A stretch of DNA of 64,000 nucleotides from Pseudoxanthomonas sp. PXM01 (GCF_014851815.1 NZ_JACVAJ010000001.1:62001-126000), one strand, 5' to 3'. Counted from the stretch's first letter, positions 38,171 through 49,132 are shown. Numbers and translations: made by a program. The notes: generated from the sequence alone by a model not told the origin.

Positions 38171-41100
38171 GCCGCGAGGAAGGACGCGGCGATCATCCCG
38201 GTGCGCACGTGCCACGCGCCTGGGAGACCGCGCAGCGGTTGCGCCTGCACGTCGCGGCCAACGACGATGCCACGGTCGACGACGGCCTGCCGGCGTATGC
38301 CGAACTGCACTGCCTGTCGGATTTCTCCTTCCTGCGCGGCGCATCCAGTGCGGAGGACCTGTTCGTCCGTGCGAAGCAATGCGGTTACCAGGCGCTGGCG
38401 ATCACCGACGAATGCTCGCTGGCCGGCATCGTGCGCGGGCTGGAAGCCTCGCGTGCGACGGAGCTGAAGCTGATCGTCGGCAGCGAATTCACCCTCGTAT
38501 GCGGGCTGAAGTGCGTACTGCTGGTGGAGACCCTGCATGGGTACACGCGCCTGTGCGAACTGATCACCACCGCGCGCCGCGCCGCCCCCAAGGGCACGTA
38601 CCGGCTCACGCGCCAGGAGGTGGAACGGGTGCTGGGGTCCGATGATCCCGAGGCCGGTGGCCTGTTCGCGCTGTGGCTGCCGGCGCGCATGCCGGACGAG
38701 GCGCAGGGGCGCTGGCTGCAGCAGGTGTTCGGCGCGCGCGCGCATCTGGCAGTGGAACTGCATCGTGAGCAGGACGATACGGCGCGGCTGCAACAACTGC
38801 TGGATCTGGCGCAGCGATTGTCGATGACACCGCTCGCCAGCGGCGACGTGCACATGGACGTGCGCCGGCAGCGGGCACTGCAGGACACGATGACGGCGAT
38901 CCGCCACGGCCTGCCGTTGTCCGAGTGCGGCGAACACCTTTTCCGCAACGGTGAGCGCCACCTGCGCACGCGGCGGGCGCTGGGCAATATCCATCCGGCG
39001 GCATTGCTGGACAACGTGGTCGCCCTGGCGCAGCGCTGCACGTTCTCGATGGAGGAAGTGAAGTACAAGTATCCCGCCGAACTGGTGCCGGCCGGCCATA
39101 CGCCGACCAGTTGGTTGCGCGAGCTGACCGAGCGGGGGATGCACGAACGCTGGCCTTTGGGCACGCCGCCCTCCGTGGTCGAGCAGATCGACGGCGAACT
39201 GGCCCTGATCGAAGAGCTGAAGTACGAGGCTTTCTTCCTCACGGTCGAGGATATCGTGCGCTTCGCCAAGTCGCGCGACATCCTGTGCCAGGGACGCGGC
39301 TCTTCGGCCAACTCGGCCGTGTGTTTCGCGTTGGGCATCACCGTGGTGAATCCGGCCGAGAGCCGGCTGCTGATGGCGCGCTTCCTGTCCCGGGATCGTG
39401 GTGAACCACCGGACATCGACGTCGACTTCGAACATGCGCGTCGCGAGGAGGTGCTGCAGTACGTCTACGGAAAGTACGGCCGCCGCCGTGCCGCACTGGC
39501 GGCGACCGTGATCCGCTACCGCGGCAAGAGCGCCGTGCGCGACGTGGCCAAGGCCTTCGGGCTGCCGCCGGACCAGATCGGCCTGCTGGCCGAGTGCTAC
39601 GGCTGGGGCAACGGCGAGACGCCGATGGAACAGCGACTGCGCGAGGCCGGATTCGATCCGGAGAATCCGCTGATCCACCGCGTGCTGGCGGTGACGACCC
39701 AGTTGCGCGGCCACCCGCGCCATCTTTCGCAGCATGTCGGCGGCTTCGTCATCAACGACGGTCCGCTGTCCGAGGTGGTGCCGGTGGAAAACGCCGCGAT
39801 GGACGAGCGCACCATCATCCAGTGGGACAAGGACGACCTGGAGACGATGAAGCTGCTGAAGGTCGACTGCCTGGCGCTGGGCATGCTGACCTGCATCAAG
39901 AAAGCCGTCGACCTGGTGACGAAGCATCGCGGTTACACGATCGATCTGGCGCATGAGCCGCCATCCGGAGACGCCCCGACCTACGCCATGATCCAGGCGG
40001 CCGACACCGTCGGCGTGTTCCAGATCGAGTCGCGTGCGCAGATGAGCATGCTGCCGCGGCTGAAGCCGAAGAACTTCTACGACCTGGTGATCGAAGTGGC
40101 GATCGTGCGTCCCGGCCCCATCCAGGGCGGCATGGTGCATCCGTATCTGCGGCGACGGCAGGGCAAGGAGCCGGTGACGTATCCCTCCGACGGTATCGAG
40201 GCCATCCTCGGCAACACGCTGGGCATTCCGCTGTTCCAGGAGCAGGTGATGGAGCTGGTGATCCATGCCGGCTACACACCGTCGGAAGCAGATGGCCTGC
40301 GCCGTTCGATGGCGGCGTGGGGCAGGGGCGGCGACATGGCGCCGCATCGCGACAAGATCCGCCGGTTGATGGAGAAGAAGAACTACTCGGGCGAGTTCAT
40401 CGACCAGATCTTCGAGCAGATCAAGGGCTTCGGCTCGTACGGCTTTCCGCAGAGCCATGCGGCTTCGTTCGCCAAGCTGGTCTACATCAGCTGCTGGCTG
40501 AAGCGGCACGAGCCGGCCGCCTTCGTCTGCGCGCTACTCAACGCGCAGCCGATGGGGTTCTATTCGGCCAGCCAGATCGTGCAGGACGCGCGACGCGGGC
40601 AGGGCGGGCGCGTCGGCATCGGGATCCGTCCGGTGGACGTGGCCTGCAGCGACTGGGACAACACGCTGGAAGGTGGCGCACTGCGTACCGGCGTGGATGA
40701 CGGTGGGCAGGCGGCGCTGCGCCTCGGCCTCCGTCAGGTCAGCGGGCTGTCGGAGGTAGTGGGCGAGGCGATCATGGCGGCCCGCGCGCAGCGGCCTTTC
40801 ACCGACGTGCGCGACCTGTGCCTGCGTGCCAACCTCGACGAGAAGGCGCGCACGTCCCTGGCCGAAGCCGGTGCGCTGCAATCGCTCGCCGGCCATCGCC
40901 ATGCCGCCCGCTGGGCCGTGGCGGGCGTCGAGCGCCAGCGTCCGTTGTTGCCGGGCAGTCCCGACGAAGACGACATCGTGCTGCCCGCGCCGAATCCGGT
41001 CGAAGACGTGCTGTCGGACTACCGCGTCACCGGCCTGACGCTGGGCATGCATCCGCTGGCGTTGCTGCGCGATCGCCTGCGTCGTGAGCGCGTGGTGGAT

Positions 41101-41412
41101 TCGCGACAGTTGCAGGACCTGCCGCATGGCCGTAGCGTGCACGTGGCAGGCATCGTCACCCAGCGCCAGCGGCCGGGGACGGCCAGCGGCGTCATCTTCG
41201 TCACGCTGGAAGACGAGCATGGCGTGGTCAACGTGGTGGTATGGGCGCGCATCGCCGAGCGTCGGCGCAAGGCACTGCTCGGCGCGCGGCTGCTGGGCGT
41301 GCGTGGACGCTGGGAACACGTCGACGGCGTGCGCCATCTGATCGCGCAGGACCTGCATGACTTCAGTCACCTGCTGGGCGAGTTGCAGACCAGCTCCCGC
41401 GACTTCCACTGA
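38167..41412 (+). CDS. dnaE2: error-prone DNA polymerase III alpha subunit, DnaE2/ImuC
   Basis: A 1081-residue C-family polymerase: PHP domain from about 45 ([18 protein letters not shown]), palm aspartates in [19 protein letters not shown] (near 415), finger and beta-binding regions, and an OB fold ([17 protein letters not shown]). It is shorter than replicative DnaE (about 1160) and lacks its C-terminal tail. The start is the GTG at 38167 overlapping the imuB stop. It performs damage-tolerant synthesis in the SOS response. Confidence 0.95.
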   Translation: MSREEGRGDHPGAHVPRAWETAQRLRLHVAANDDATVDDGLPAYAELHCLSDFSFLRGASSAEDLFVRAKQCGYQALAITDECSLAGIVRGLEASRATELKLIVGSEFTLVCGLKCVLLVETLHGYTRLCELITTARRAAPKGTYRLTRQEVERVLGSDDPEAGGLFALWLPARMPDEAQGRWLQQVFGARAHLAVELHREQDDTARLQQLLDLAQRLSMTPLASGDVHMDVRRQRALQDTMTAIRHGLPLSECGEHLFRNGERHLRTRRALGNIHPAALLDNVVALAQRCTFSMEEVKYKYPAELVPAGHTPTSWLRELTERGMHERWPLGTPPSVVEQIDGELALIEELKYEAFFLTVEDIVRFAKSRDILCQGRGSSANSAVCFALGITVVNPAESRLLMARFLSRDRGEPPDIDVDFEHARREEVLQYVYGKYGRRRAALAATVIRYRGKSAVRDVAKAFGLPPDQIGLLAECYGWGNGETPMEQRLREAGFDPENPLIHRVLAVTTQLRGHPRHLSQHVGGFVINDGPLSEVVPVENAAMDERTIIQWDKDDLETMKLLKVDCLALGMLTCIKKAVDLVTKHRGYTIDLAHEPPSGDAPTYAMIQAADTVGVFQIESRAQMSMLPRLKPKNFYDLVIEVAIVRPGPIQGGMVHPYLRRRQGKEPVTYPSDGIEAILGNTLGIPLFQEQVMELVIHAGYTPSEADGLRRSMAAWGRGGDMAPHRDKIRRLMEKKNYSGEFIDQIFEQIKGFGSYGFPQSHAASFAKLVYISCWLKRHEPAAFVCALLNAQPMGFYSASQIVQDARRGQGGRVGIGIRPVDVACSDWDNTLEGGALRTGVDDGGQAALRLGLRQVSGLSEVVGEAIMAARAQRPFTDVRDLCLRANLDEKARTSLAEAGALQSLAGHRHAARWAVAGVERQRPLLPGSPDEDDIVLPAPNPVEDVLSDYRVTGLTLGMHPLALLRDRLRRERVVDSRQLQDLPHGRSVHVAGIVTQRQRPGTASGVIFVTLEDEHGVVNVVVWARIAERRRKALLGARLLGVRGRWEHVDGVRHLIAQDLHDFSHLLGELQTSSRDFH

Positions 41413-41416
41413 GGCC

Positions 41417-42076
41417 ATGATGCGCGCACTCGCTCCCCTGACCGACGACCTGTTCGCACCCGCGATGGTGCAGTTGGTGGACGATGCCGAAGGCGGGATC
41501 CGCTACTGGCCGGAGGTCATCGATCCGCTGACGGCACGTGCATGGTTCGATCGGCTGCGGGCAAGCGCGGCGTGGACGCATCTGCAGCGCCCGATGTACG
41601 ACCGCATCGTCGACGTGCCGCGCCTGCTGGCGAACTATGCCGTGGACGCACTGCCGGACGACCTGCCGCTGGCGGGCCTGCTCGCCTGCGTGCAGACGAA
41701 AGCGCCGGCGCCTTACTCGCGCATCGGCATGAACCTCTATCGGGACGGCCACGACAGCGTCGCTATGCATGGTGACAAGCTGCATACCGTGGCGACCGGC
41801 CATCCGATCACGCTGGTCTCGCTCGGCGCGCCGCGGCGCATGCTGATCCGGGCGACATCCGGTGCGCGCGATACGGTGGCCGTGGACCTCGCGCCCGGCA
41901 GCGTCCTGTCGATGAGCCATGCCTCGCAGAGCACGCACGAGCACGGCATCCCGAAGACCCGGCGCGCGCAGGGTGCGCGGATCAGTGTGGTGTTCCGGGT
42001 GAGGCCGCCGTCGTCTGTGGGAACAGGCGGGGTGGCAGGCGTGGGAGCGACGCAAGTCGCGATGGGCCACCGGTAA
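41417..42076 (+). CDS. AlkB-like 2-oxoglutarate/Fe(II) oxygenase
   Basis: A 219-residue protein with the AlkB motifs: a metal-binding HGD in AMHGDKLHTV, a second histidine in QSTHEHGIPKT and a 2-oxoglutarate-binding arginine in RISVVFRVR, about 10 residues after it. It likely demethylates alkylated DNA or RNA. Two adjacent ATGs (41417, 41420) can start it. The gene follows dnaE2 by 4 bp, so it may be expressed with the SOS cassette. The final dozen or so residues (GVGATQVAMGHR) and the stop codon are encoded inside the REP element at 42041-42105. Confidence 0.87.
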   Translation: MMRALAPLTDDLFAPAMVQLVDDAEGGIRYWPEVIDPLTARAWFDRLRASAAWTHLQRPMYDRIVDVPRLLANYAVDALPDDLPLAGLLACVQTKAPAPYSRIGMNLYRDGHDSVAMHGDKLHTVATGHPITLVSLGAPRRMLIRATSGARDTVAVDLAPGSVLSMSHASQSTHEHGIPKTRRAQGARISVVFRVRPPSSVGTGGVAGVGATQVAMGHR

Positions 42077-42105
42077 AGCTTCATCGCGACTTGCGTCGCT
42101 CCCAC
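42041..42105. repeat. REP-type palindromic repeat overlapping the AlkB-like gene end
   Basis: Arms GTGGGAGCGACGCAAGTCGC (from 42041) and its reverse complement ending at 42105 pair around a spacer of about 18 bp. The element covers the last codons and stop of the AlkB-like gene. Confidence 0.92.
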
Positions 42106-42125
42106 ACCGGTTTTCCGGTTCCCTC

Positions 42126-42155
42126 AAAAAAAAGCGCCGCGAGGGCATCGCGGCG
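42126..42155 (-). terminator. Rho-independent terminator of the flgG-flgL transcript
   Basis: On the minus strand an 8-bp stem (CGCCGCGA / TCGCGGCG) is followed by a run of eight T residues (A tract at 42126-42133). It lies 37 bp past the flgL stop. Confidence 0.88.
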
Positions 42156-42192
42156 GGAGGGCAAGGACTGCTTGAAAGAGAGGGGGCCGTCG

Positions 42193-43395
42193 TCAGCCCA
42201 TCAGCTTGAACAGCGACAGCTGCTGCATCTGCATGAAGACCGTCTGTGCGGCCTGCAAGGCGGTGTTTTCCATCTGGTAGCGGCCGATGGCCTCGGCCCA
42301 GTCCAGGTCGCGCAGTCCGGACAGGGTGTCCTTCAGGGTGATGTTGTTGGCTTCGCGCAGCGAGGCGGCGGTCTCGATGGCCGACAGCTGCGCACCGCCA
42401 CTGGCGCGCGCATCGATCATCCTGCCCTGCGCGGTACCGACATCGCGCATCGCGGCCTGCAGGCTGTTCTGCATGGCGGCGCGCTGTGCGTCCGTCGTCG
42501 GACTGGTGTCCAGCGTGTCGATCAGTCCTTGCACGGTGGCGAAGATGTCGCGGCTGCCGGACGGACCCAGCGTGAAGCTGTCGCCGTTGGCGGGCTGGCC
42601 ATCGATCTTCATCTGCACGCCGGCGAAGGCGATGCTTTCGCCCTTGGCGTAGGTGCCGGACGTGACCGGATTGCCGCCGGCATCCACCACCTGGTAGGTA
42701 TTGCCGGCGCCGAACGACAGCGTGTATGTACCGCCGTCCCATACGGTGGAATCGGTGACGCTGAAGCCCATCAGCAGGCCGGTGCCGGTGTTGCCGCTGG
42801 CGGCCGCGCCGTCGATGCGGCCGTCACCGGTCCGCAGGCGCAGGAAGACGTCGCTGCCGGGCAGGGTATCGGAGACGAACATGTCCGGCGCCACTTCCAC
42901 CTGCCGCTGCGTCTGGTCGCCGCTGTAGATCACGTTGCCGCCGGCGATGGCGAACGGCGCGCTGCCGTCGCTGGTGCCGCCGAACAGGTAGCGGCCGGCG
43001 CCGTCGGTGCTGTTGGCCAGGTCCAGCAGGCCGGCGTAGATCGCCTTCAGTTCGGTGCTGATCGCCTGGCGGCTGTCGTCGCCCATGGCGGCATTGTTGG
43101 ACTGGATGACGAGTTCGTTGACACGCGCCATCGCCTCGCCGACGCGCGTCAGCGCGTTTTCCTGCAGGCCGAGGCGGTTCTGCACCGCGTTGGCGTTCAG
43201 GCCGAAGCGTTCCAGTTCGGCGACCGCACGATCCAGGCCCACGGCGGTACCGGCGGCGACCGGGTCGTCCTTCGCCGTCACCAGGCGCTGTCCGCTGGCG
43301 AGCTGCTGCTGCGTGTGCGCCAGCTTCGCCTGCTTGGCCAGCATCGTCGAGATCGACTGCTGGTACATCATGTTGGTCGAGATGCGGTAGTTCAT
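42193..43395 (-). CDS. flgL: flagellar hook-filament junction protein FlgL (HAP3)
   Basis: A 400-residue exported protein with the flagellin-like N terminus (MNYRISTNMMYQQSISTMLAKQAKLAHTQQQLASG, then RLVTAKDDPVA) and C terminus (NTALQAAQTVFMQMQQLSLFKLMG). The middle is a Gly/Ala-rich variable domain. Its start overlaps the flgK stop (ATGA). It joins the hook to the filament with FlgK and needs FlgN as export chaperone. Last gene of the operon. Confidence 0.93.
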   Translation of the reverse strand: MNYRISTNMMYQQSISTMLAKQAKLAHTQQQLASGQRLVTAKDDPVAAGTAVGLDRAVAELERFGLNANAVQNRLGLQENALTRVGEAMARVNELVIQSNNAAMGDDSRQAISTELKAIYAGLLDLANSTDGAGRYLFGGTSDGSAPFAIAGGNVIYSGDQTQRQVEVAPDMFVSDTLPGSDVFLRLRTGDGRIDGAAASGNTGTGLLMGFSVTDSTVWDGGTYTLSFGAGNTYQVVDAGGNPVTSGTYAKGESIAFAGVQMKIDGQPANGDSFTLGPSGSRDIFATVQGLIDTLDTSPTTDAQRAAMQNSLQAAMRDVGTAQGRMIDARASGGAQLSAIETAASLREANNITLKDTLSGLRDLDWAEAIGRYQMENTALQAAQTVFMQMQQLSLFKLMG

Positions 43396-45275
43396 CGGCG
43401 GGTCGCAGCCAGGAGCGATTGGAAGAGCGTGTCGGCGGTGGCGATGATCTGCGACGCGGCCTGATAGGCCTGCTGCAGACGCATCAGGTCGGCGGCTTCC
43501 TCGTCCAGGTTCACGCCGGAAATCGCATCGCGCGAGGCCTGCGCCTGGTCGTGGATGACCTGCTGTGCCTGCGCGGAATAGTCCGCCTGGCGTGCCGCCG
43601 AACCGACCTGCGTGGTCAGTCCGCCGATGGCGCCGTTGAGCGTCAGCGTGCCGCCGTTGAGTACGCGCGCATCGTCCAGGTTGGACAGCAGCTTGGCGTT
43701 GCCGTTGTCGCTGGAGTTCGCGCCGGTGGGGCCCACGCGGAAGCTGTCGCCTGCGGCGGGCGCGCCATCCAGCACCACGCTCCAGCCGTTGTAGGCCACG
43801 GTCTGGCCAGGCGTGTAGGGGAACGGACCGGTGCCGTTGATCGTGTACTGGGAGGCGTCGATGAACTCGATGTCGACCGGCGCCAGCAGGTTAGTGTTGG
43901 CGGCGTCGGTGACCTTCAGGCCGCTGACCTTGCCGCTGCCGGTATTGGCGAGGTCGGTGTTGGCCTTGACCGGCGTCGCCGCGGCGATGCGCGCGGGATC
44001 GGTGATGGCCACGCTGAGGTTGCCGGCCGCGCCCGCGGTCGGCTGCAGCAGGAAGCGGTCGTTGGTGCCCGGTGTGGTGCCGGGCGCGAGCCGCACCTCG
44101 ATCCCGTTGACCACCAGCGGATCGGTGGCCGTGCCGGTGCCGGTCATCGGAATGCTGGCGCCGGTGTCGGGATTCGTCGCCACCCAGGCGGCGCCGTCGA
44201 AGCGCAGCAGCACGTTCTGCGCGCTGAGCGCGCCCGTGCTGCCGACGGAGGTCTGCAGCGCCGCGTTGCCGGTATTGCCTGCATTCGATGAAATGCGCGG
44301 CGCCGGCAGGTTGAAGAAATCGGTGCCCAGCTGGCCGTACTGGTCCATACCGGCGCGGTGGCCGGCGTTGAACGTCTGCGCCAGCGAGGTGGCGACGCGG
44401 CCGAGCTCGGCCGCGGCCGGGTCCAGCACCGTGGTGCGGAATTCGAGCAGGCCGCCGATCTGGCCGCCGAGCGCACGCTTGTCCAGCGTGGTGCGTTGGC
44501 CATTGGTTTCCAGCGCCACCTGCAGGCGCTCGGGGCGGTATGGATCGGGCACGGTCACCAGCGTGCTGGCGGTGGCGCCCACCACCAGCGGCTGGCCGCC
44601 GGCGCTGAAGACGTTGACCAAGCCGCCGTCCTGCACGACCGCGTTGCCGCCGGTGTAGCCCACCAGTTCGCTGATCAACTGGTCGCGACGGTCCAGCAGG
44701 TCGCCCGACGGACTGCTGCTGCCGCCGATGCGGCCATTGAGCTGGGCGATTTCCTTGGCCAGCCGGTTCACTTCACCGGTGGCGGCGGTCAGGCCCGCGT
44801 TGACTTCGGTGTCGAGCCCATCGAGGTGCTGGTCCATCTGGCGGAAGCGGGTGACCAGCGCATTGGCCTGCGCCAGCACGCTTTCACGGTCGGCCGAACC
44901 GGCGGCATTCGACGACAGCGCATTGACCGAATCGAAGAAGCTGGACCACGGCGCGCCGATGCCGGTCGCCTTCTCGGAGAACAGCTGGTCCATGCGCGTG
45001 GACAGCGTGGACAGCTGTTGCAGGCGCGCGAGTTCGCCGCCGCTGTCGAGCAGGCGCGAGGTGGCCAGCGAATCGGCCATCCGGCGGACGTCGACGATCT
45101 GCACGCCGTTGCCCTGGTAGCCGTAGCCGAAGTAGGTGCCGTCGCGCGCCTCGAACTCCACGCGCTGGCGCGAGTAGCCCGGCGTGTTGATGTTGGCGAC
45201 GTTGTGGCCGACGGTGGACAGGGCGCGCTGGAAGGCGATCAGGGCGCTGCTGCCGGTGGCGAGTAGGTTCGACAT
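43392..45275 (-). CDS. flgK: flagellar hook-associated protein FlgK (HAP1)
   Basis: A 627-residue exported protein. The N terminus has the flagellar rod/hook signature (LIAFQRALSTVGHNVANINTPGYSRQRVEF) and the C terminus is the conserved FlgK tail (GVNLDEEAADLMRLQQAYQAASQIIATADTLFQSLL). A long Ala/Gly/Thr-rich central region forms the outer domains. It links hook and filament, directly upstream of flgL. Confidence 0.94.
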   Translation of the reverse strand: MSNLLATGSSALIAFQRALSTVGHNVANINTPGYSRQRVEFEARDGTYFGYGYQGNGVQIVDVRRMADSLATSRLLDSGGELARLQQLSTLSTRMDQLFSEKATGIGAPWSSFFDSVNALSSNAAGSADRESVLAQANALVTRFRQMDQHLDGLDTEVNAGLTAATGEVNRLAKEIAQLNGRIGGSSSPSGDLLDRRDQLISELVGYTGGNAVVQDGGLVNVFSAGGQPLVVGATASTLVTVPDPYRPERLQVALETNGQRTTLDKRALGGQIGGLLEFRTTVLDPAAAELGRVATSLAQTFNAGHRAGMDQYGQLGTDFFNLPAPRISSNAGNTGNAALQTSVGSTGALSAQNVLLRFDGAAWVATNPDTGASIPMTGTGTATDPLVVNGIEVRLAPGTTPGTNDRFLLQPTAGAAGNLSVAITDPARIAAATPVKANTDLANTGSGKVSGLKVTDAANTNLLAPVDIEFIDASQYTINGTGPFPYTPGQTVAYNGWSVVLDGAPAAGDSFRVGPTGANSSDNGNAKLLSNLDDARVLNGGTLTLNGAIGGLTTQVGSAARQADYSAQAQQVIHDQAQASRDAISGVNLDEEAADLMRLQQAYQAASQIIATADTLFQSLLAATRR

Positions 45276-45289
45276 GCGTTATCCCCAGG

Positions 45290-46354
45290 TCAGCGCCGCA
45301 GCGCGTTGCCGATGGCGTTGCCCACGACGTTGCCGACCTTGCCGCCGACGGTGTCGCCGATCGCCGACAGCACCTTGCCGAGGGTCGGGCCGTTGGCGAT
45401 CGAGGCGATCTTGTTGGCGTAGGTGGGATCGGTGGCGTAGCCGGCGCGCTGCAGGCCGCGCGCGAAGCCGGCGATGTCCTTGCCGGCCGCGAGCGCCTGC
45501 TGGTAGCGTGGGTTGTTCTTCAGCAGCCGCACGTAGTCGGCGAAACTTTCGGCGGGCGACGCGTACGCGCGGAAGTCCGCGGTCTCGGTGTGCTTCACGC
45601 CGTTGGTGTATTCATGCGTGGCGGTGCGGGCGCGCTCGCCCTTCCAGCCGGTGGCCTTGATGCCGAACAGGTTGTGCGCGCTGTCGCCGTCGCCGGTCTT
45701 GATCTGGCGCTTGCCCCAACCGGTTTCCAGCGCGGCCTGTGCGACCAGCGCCCGCGGGTCGACGCCCAGTTCCTTCGCCGCCTGCTTGGCGTGGTCCCAG
45801 ATCTCGGCGACGAAGCGTTCCGGCGTGTTGCGTGCGTACTTGGACGCATCGGCAGACGCGACCTGTTCCACTTCGTCGCACGCCGCGGCATCCGGGCGCA
45901 CGGTGATGGTCTCCAGCGTGACGGTGCCGGGCAGGGCGTTGGTGTCGCGCGCACTGCTGCCGATGCCGCGGCCGGCGATGGCATCGAGCATCGAATCGGC
46001 TTCTCCGCCCGGCAGCAGGCGCTTGTACGCCGACAGCGCGGTGCTGGCGGGGACGGCAGGCGTGGCGGCATCGGTGGCGCCCAACTGGCGCGCGATCATC
46101 GGCGCCAGGCCCAGCCCGCGCCCCTGCGACATCGCGGTGGCGAGCTGCTGGTCGTACATGTCGCGGAAGACCTGGTTTTCGCCCGGGAACAGCGAATCGC
46201 CGAAGCCGGCCTCGCGCATGCACTTGATCATCATCTGCGCGAACTGGCCTTCCAGCTTCTTCGCGACGTCGTGGATGCGTGCGTTGTCCGGCTTGCCGCC
46301 GGCATCGGCCAGCGACAGCGAGGGATTCAGCGTTCCGATGGGCATGCTGGCCAT
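45290..46354 (-). CDS. flgJ: flagellar rod-assembly protein with muramidase domain, FlgJ
   Basis: A 354-residue two-domain protein. The N-terminal rod-binding part (about 1-100) has KLEGQFAQMMIKCMREA; the C-terminal glucosaminidase domain (about 170-330) has PRALVAQAALETGWGKRQ with the catalytic glutamate in ALETGWG, then HNLFGIKATGW and YASPAESFADYVRLL. It cuts peptidoglycan so the rod can pass. A linker of about 70 residues joins the domains. Confidence 0.94.
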   Translation of the reverse strand: MASMPIGTLNPSLSLADAGGKPDNARIHDVAKKLEGQFAQMMIKCMREAGFGDSLFPGENQVFRDMYDQQLATAMSQGRGLGLAPMIARQLGATDAATPAVPASTALSAYKRLLPGGEADSMLDAIAGRGIGSSARDTNALPGTVTLETITVRPDAAACDEVEQVASADASKYARNTPERFVAEIWDHAKQAAKELGVDPRALVAQAALETGWGKRQIKTGDGDSAHNLFGIKATGWKGERARTATHEYTNGVKHTETADFRAYASPAESFADYVRLLKNNPRYQQALAAGKDIAGFARGLQRAGYATDPTYANKIASIANGPTLGKVLSAIGDTVGGKVGNVVGNAIGNALRR

Positions 46355-46355
46355 G

Positions 46356-47537
46356 TCAGATCACCTCGAGCTCCGCGCGCAAGGCGCCGGCCTGCTTCAG
46401 GGCTTCCAGGATCGCGATGAGGTCGCCGGGCGCGGCGCCCACTTCGTTGACGGCGCGGACGATCTCGTCCAGCGAGGTGCCGCCCTCGAACTTGAACATG
46501 CGGCTGCCTTCCTGGTTGACCGACACGCTGGACTGCGGCGTGATGACGGTCTGGCCGCCGCGGGAGAATTCGTTCGGCTGGCTGACGTTGGCCGACTCGG
46601 TGATCGTCACCGTCAGCGAACCGTGCGTCACCGCCGCCGGCATCACCTGCACCTGCGCGCCGATCACTACGGTGCCGGTGCGTGCATTGACGATGACCTT
46701 GGCCGGCGCGCTGCCCGGCGTCAGTTCCAGGTTCTCGACCTGGGCGAGGAAGTTGACGCGACGCGAGATGTCGGCCGGCGCGCGCACGGCGACCGTCACC
46801 GCGTCGACGGCGTAGGCGCTGCCGCTGCCGAAGTTCTGGTCCAGCGCGGCGACCATGCGCGAGACGGTGGTGAAGTCGGCGCGATGCAGGTTGAGGGTGA
46901 CGGTATCCGCGCCGCTGTCCAGCGCATTGGGAATGGCGCGTTCGACGGTGGCGCCGTTGGGAATGCGGCCCACGCTCGGCACGTTGACCGACACGCGCGA
47001 ACCATCCTTGCCCTGCGCGCCGAAACCGCCGACGATCAGGTTACCCTGCGCGATCGCGTAGACCTCGCCGTCGGCGCCGCGCAGCGGGGCCATCAGCAGG
47101 CTGCCGCCGCGCAACGAGGTGGCGTTGCCGATCGAGGACACGGTGATGTCGATCGGCTGGCCGGGCTTGGCGAAAGCGGGCAGATCGGCGTGGATCGCCA
47201 CGGCCGCCACGTTCTTAAGCTGCGGATTGACGTTGGCCGGGATGTTGACGCCCAGCTCGCCCAGCATGTTCTTCAGGCTCTGCACGGTGAAGGGCGCCTG
47301 GCTGGTGCGGTCGCCGCTGCCATCCAGACCCACGACCAGGCCGTAGCCGACCAGCGGGTTGCTGCGCACGCCGCCGACCTGGGCCAGGTCCTTGATGCGC
47401 TCGGCGCGGGCGGCGGGCGCCAGGCAGATCAGCACCAGGCCGATCCACGCCAGCAGGCCGAGCAGGGTGTAGGTGTCGATGCGGCGCGGCTTCTTCGTGT
47501 TCTGCGGCGCAACGCGATCGGTGTCGTTGGTGTCCAT
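46356..47537 (-). CDS. flgI: flagellar P-ring protein FlgI
   Basis: A 393-residue periplasmic protein with an extended N terminus before a signal sequence ([24 protein letters not shown]), then the canonical [26 protein letters not shown]. It builds the peptidoglycan ring around the rod. I use the ATG at 47537; a GTG immediately before it (47540) is possible. It ends 1 bp before flgJ. Confidence 0.93.
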   Translation of the reverse strand: MDTNDTDRVAPQNTKKPRRIDTYTLLGLLAWIGLVLICLAPAARAERIKDLAQVGGVRSNPLVGYGLVVGLDGSGDRTSQAPFTVQSLKNMLGELGVNIPANVNPQLKNVAAVAIHADLPAFAKPGQPIDITVSSIGNATSLRGGSLLMAPLRGADGEVYAIAQGNLIVGGFGAQGKDGSRVSVNVPSVGRIPNGATVERAIPNALDSGADTVTLNLHRADFTTVSRMVAALDQNFGSGSAYAVDAVTVAVRAPADISRRVNFLAQVENLELTPGSAPAKVIVNARTGTVVIGAQVQVMPAAVTHGSLTVTITESANVSQPNEFSRGGQTVITPQSSVSVNQEGSRMFKFEGGTSLDEIVRAVNEVGAAPGDLIAILEALKQAGALRAELEVI

Positions 47538-47547
47538 CACGCGAGGC

Positions 47548-48234
47548 TCAGTTCGGGAAGATCGGGGAATTGAAGAAGCGGCCCAGCCAGCCCATCGAAT
47601 TGGACTGCGCGATGGCGCCGCGGCCGCCGTAGGCGATGCGCGCGTCGGCGACCTTGCCGGAAGAGATCGTGTTGTCCGGATTGATGTCGGCCGGGCGCAC
47701 GATGCCCTGGATCTGCACCAGCTCGTCGCCCTGGTTCAGGCGCATGTTCTTCTGGCCCTGCACGACCAGGTTGCCGTTTGGCAGGCGCTGGATCACGGTG
47801 ACCGTCACGCTGCCCTGCAGGCGGTTGCTCTGCGCGCTGTTGCCGGTGCCGTTGAAGCCGCGGTCGCCATTGACCGACGCGCTGAGAATGTCGCGGCCGT
47901 TGAGCGTGACCGGTGCACCGGCGATGTTCGGCGCGGCCAGCGCGATCTCGCTCTTCTTGTCCACCGAGGTGGTGGCCGAGGTCTGCGCCGTGGTGTTCTC
48001 CACCAGGCTGATCGTCAGCAGGTCGCCCACGTCGCGCGCGCGGCGGTCGGCATAGAGGTTCAGGCCGGGGCCGGCGCGGTAGATGGAACCGGCGGTCGCC
48101 GGTGCCTGCGCAGCAACGATGGGCTGGATCGGCTGCATCGGTGCGTAGGGGCGCACGTCGCCAACATAGCGTGCACAGCCCGGCAGCAGCATCAGTGCGC
48201 AGGCGAGGGTGGTGGCGGACGTGGAGCGCTTCAT
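47548..48234 (-). CDS. flgH: flagellar L-ring lipoprotein FlgH
   Basis: A 228-residue lipoprotein: basic start [20 protein letters not shown] with lipobox LLPGC, then family motifs ([58 protein letters not shown]). It forms the outer-membrane ring. An open frame extends 31 residues further upstream but lacks the lipoprotein signal, so the ATG at 48234 is used. Confidence 0.95.
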   Translation of the reverse strand: MKRSTSATTLACALMLLPGCARYVGDVRPYAPMQPIQPIVAAQAPATAGSIYRAGPGLNLYADRRARDVGDLLTISLVENTTAQTSATTSVDKKSEIALAAPNIAGAPVTLNGRDILSASVNGDRGFNGTGNSAQSNRLQGSVTVTVIQRLPNGNLVVQGQKNMRLNQGDELVQIQGIVRPADINPDNTISSGKVADARIAYGGRGAIAQSNSMGWLGRFFNSPIFPN

Positions 48235-48268
48235 GGCGTGTCTCGTGGCGTGTCGGGTGGGTGCGACG

Positions 48269-49054
48269 TCAGACGTTGTTGTTGAGGTAACCGAGCATCG
48301 AGTCGGTGGTGGAGATCGCCTTGGCATTCATTTCGTAGGCGCGCTGGGTTTCGATCATGCTGACCAGCTCTTCCACCACGTTGACGTTGGAGCCTTCCAG
48401 CGAGCCCTGCACGACGCTGCCCAGCCCATTGAGGCCAGGTGTGCCGTTCTGGGCCGGACCGGAGGCGGTGGTCTCGACGTAGAGGTTCTCGCCCTTGGCC
48501 TGCAGGCCCGACGGATTGACGAAGTCGGTCAGCGTCAGCGAGCCGATCTCCAGCGCCTGCGCCTGGCCGGCCATCGTCACGCTGACGGTGCCGTCGTTGC
48601 CGATGGTCAGCGACTGCGCGCCTTCCGGGACCTGGATGCCGGGCTGCACCGGATAGCCGCTGTTGGTGACCAGCTCGCCCTGCGCGTTGATCTGGAACGA
48701 GCCGTCGCGCGTGTAGGCCGGCGAGCCGTCGGGTAGCAGCACTTCGAAGAAGCCGCGGCCGTTGACCATGACGTCCAGCGCGCGGCCGGTCTGCTGCGGG
48801 TTGCCCTGCTGGAAATCCTTGGAGGTCGACACGACGCGCACGCCGGTGCCGAGCTGCAGGCCGGACGGCAGCTGGGTCTGCGAGGAGGTGGAACCGCCGG
48901 GCTGGCGGACCTGCTGGTACAGCAGGTCTTCGAAGCTGGCGCGGTCGCGCTTGAAGCCGGTGGTGTTGGTGTTGGCCAGGTTGTTGGAGACCACGGACAT
49001 GCGCGTCTGTTGCGCGTCCAGTCCGGTCTTGGCGACCCAGAGGGCTTGGTTCAT
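48269..49054 (-). CDS. flgG: flagellar distal rod protein FlgG
   Basis: A 261-residue rod protein with the [21 protein letters not shown] signature near residues 27-45, LGTGVRV and [21 protein letters not shown], and the C-terminal [27 protein letters not shown]. Unlike in many relatives it is not immediately behind flgF: 934 bp with a composite repeat intervene, and a sigma-54 motif at 49118-49132 offers its own promoter. It heads flgG-flgL. Confidence 0.96.
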   Translation of the reverse strand: MNQALWVAKTGLDAQQTRMSVVSNNLANTNTTGFKRDRASFEDLLYQQVRQPGGSTSSQTQLPSGLQLGTGVRVVSTSKDFQQGNPQQTGRALDVMVNGRGFFEVLLPDGSPAYTRDGSFQINAQGELVTNSGYPVQPGIQVPEGAQSLTIGNDGTVSVTMAGQAQALEIGSLTLTDFVNPSGLQAKGENLYVETTASGPAQNGTPGLNGLGSVVQGSLEGSNVNVVEELVSMIETQRAYEMNAKAISTTDSMLGYLNNNV

Positions 49055-49117
49055 GGCGTGGTTCCTCGCGGATGGAAGGGGTGGAATCGCGTGGCGCGGT
49101 TCCTCGCCTCCTCTCAG

Positions 49118-49132
49118 GCAAGTCCTGTGCCG
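49118..49132 (-). promoter_or_regulatory. sigma-54 (RpoN) promoter of flgG-flgL
   Basis: On the minus strand CGGCAC-N5-TTGC, one mismatch from the TGGCAC-N5-TTGC consensus, with GG and GC correctly spaced. It lies 63 bp upstream of the flgG ATG. Confidence 0.75.
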
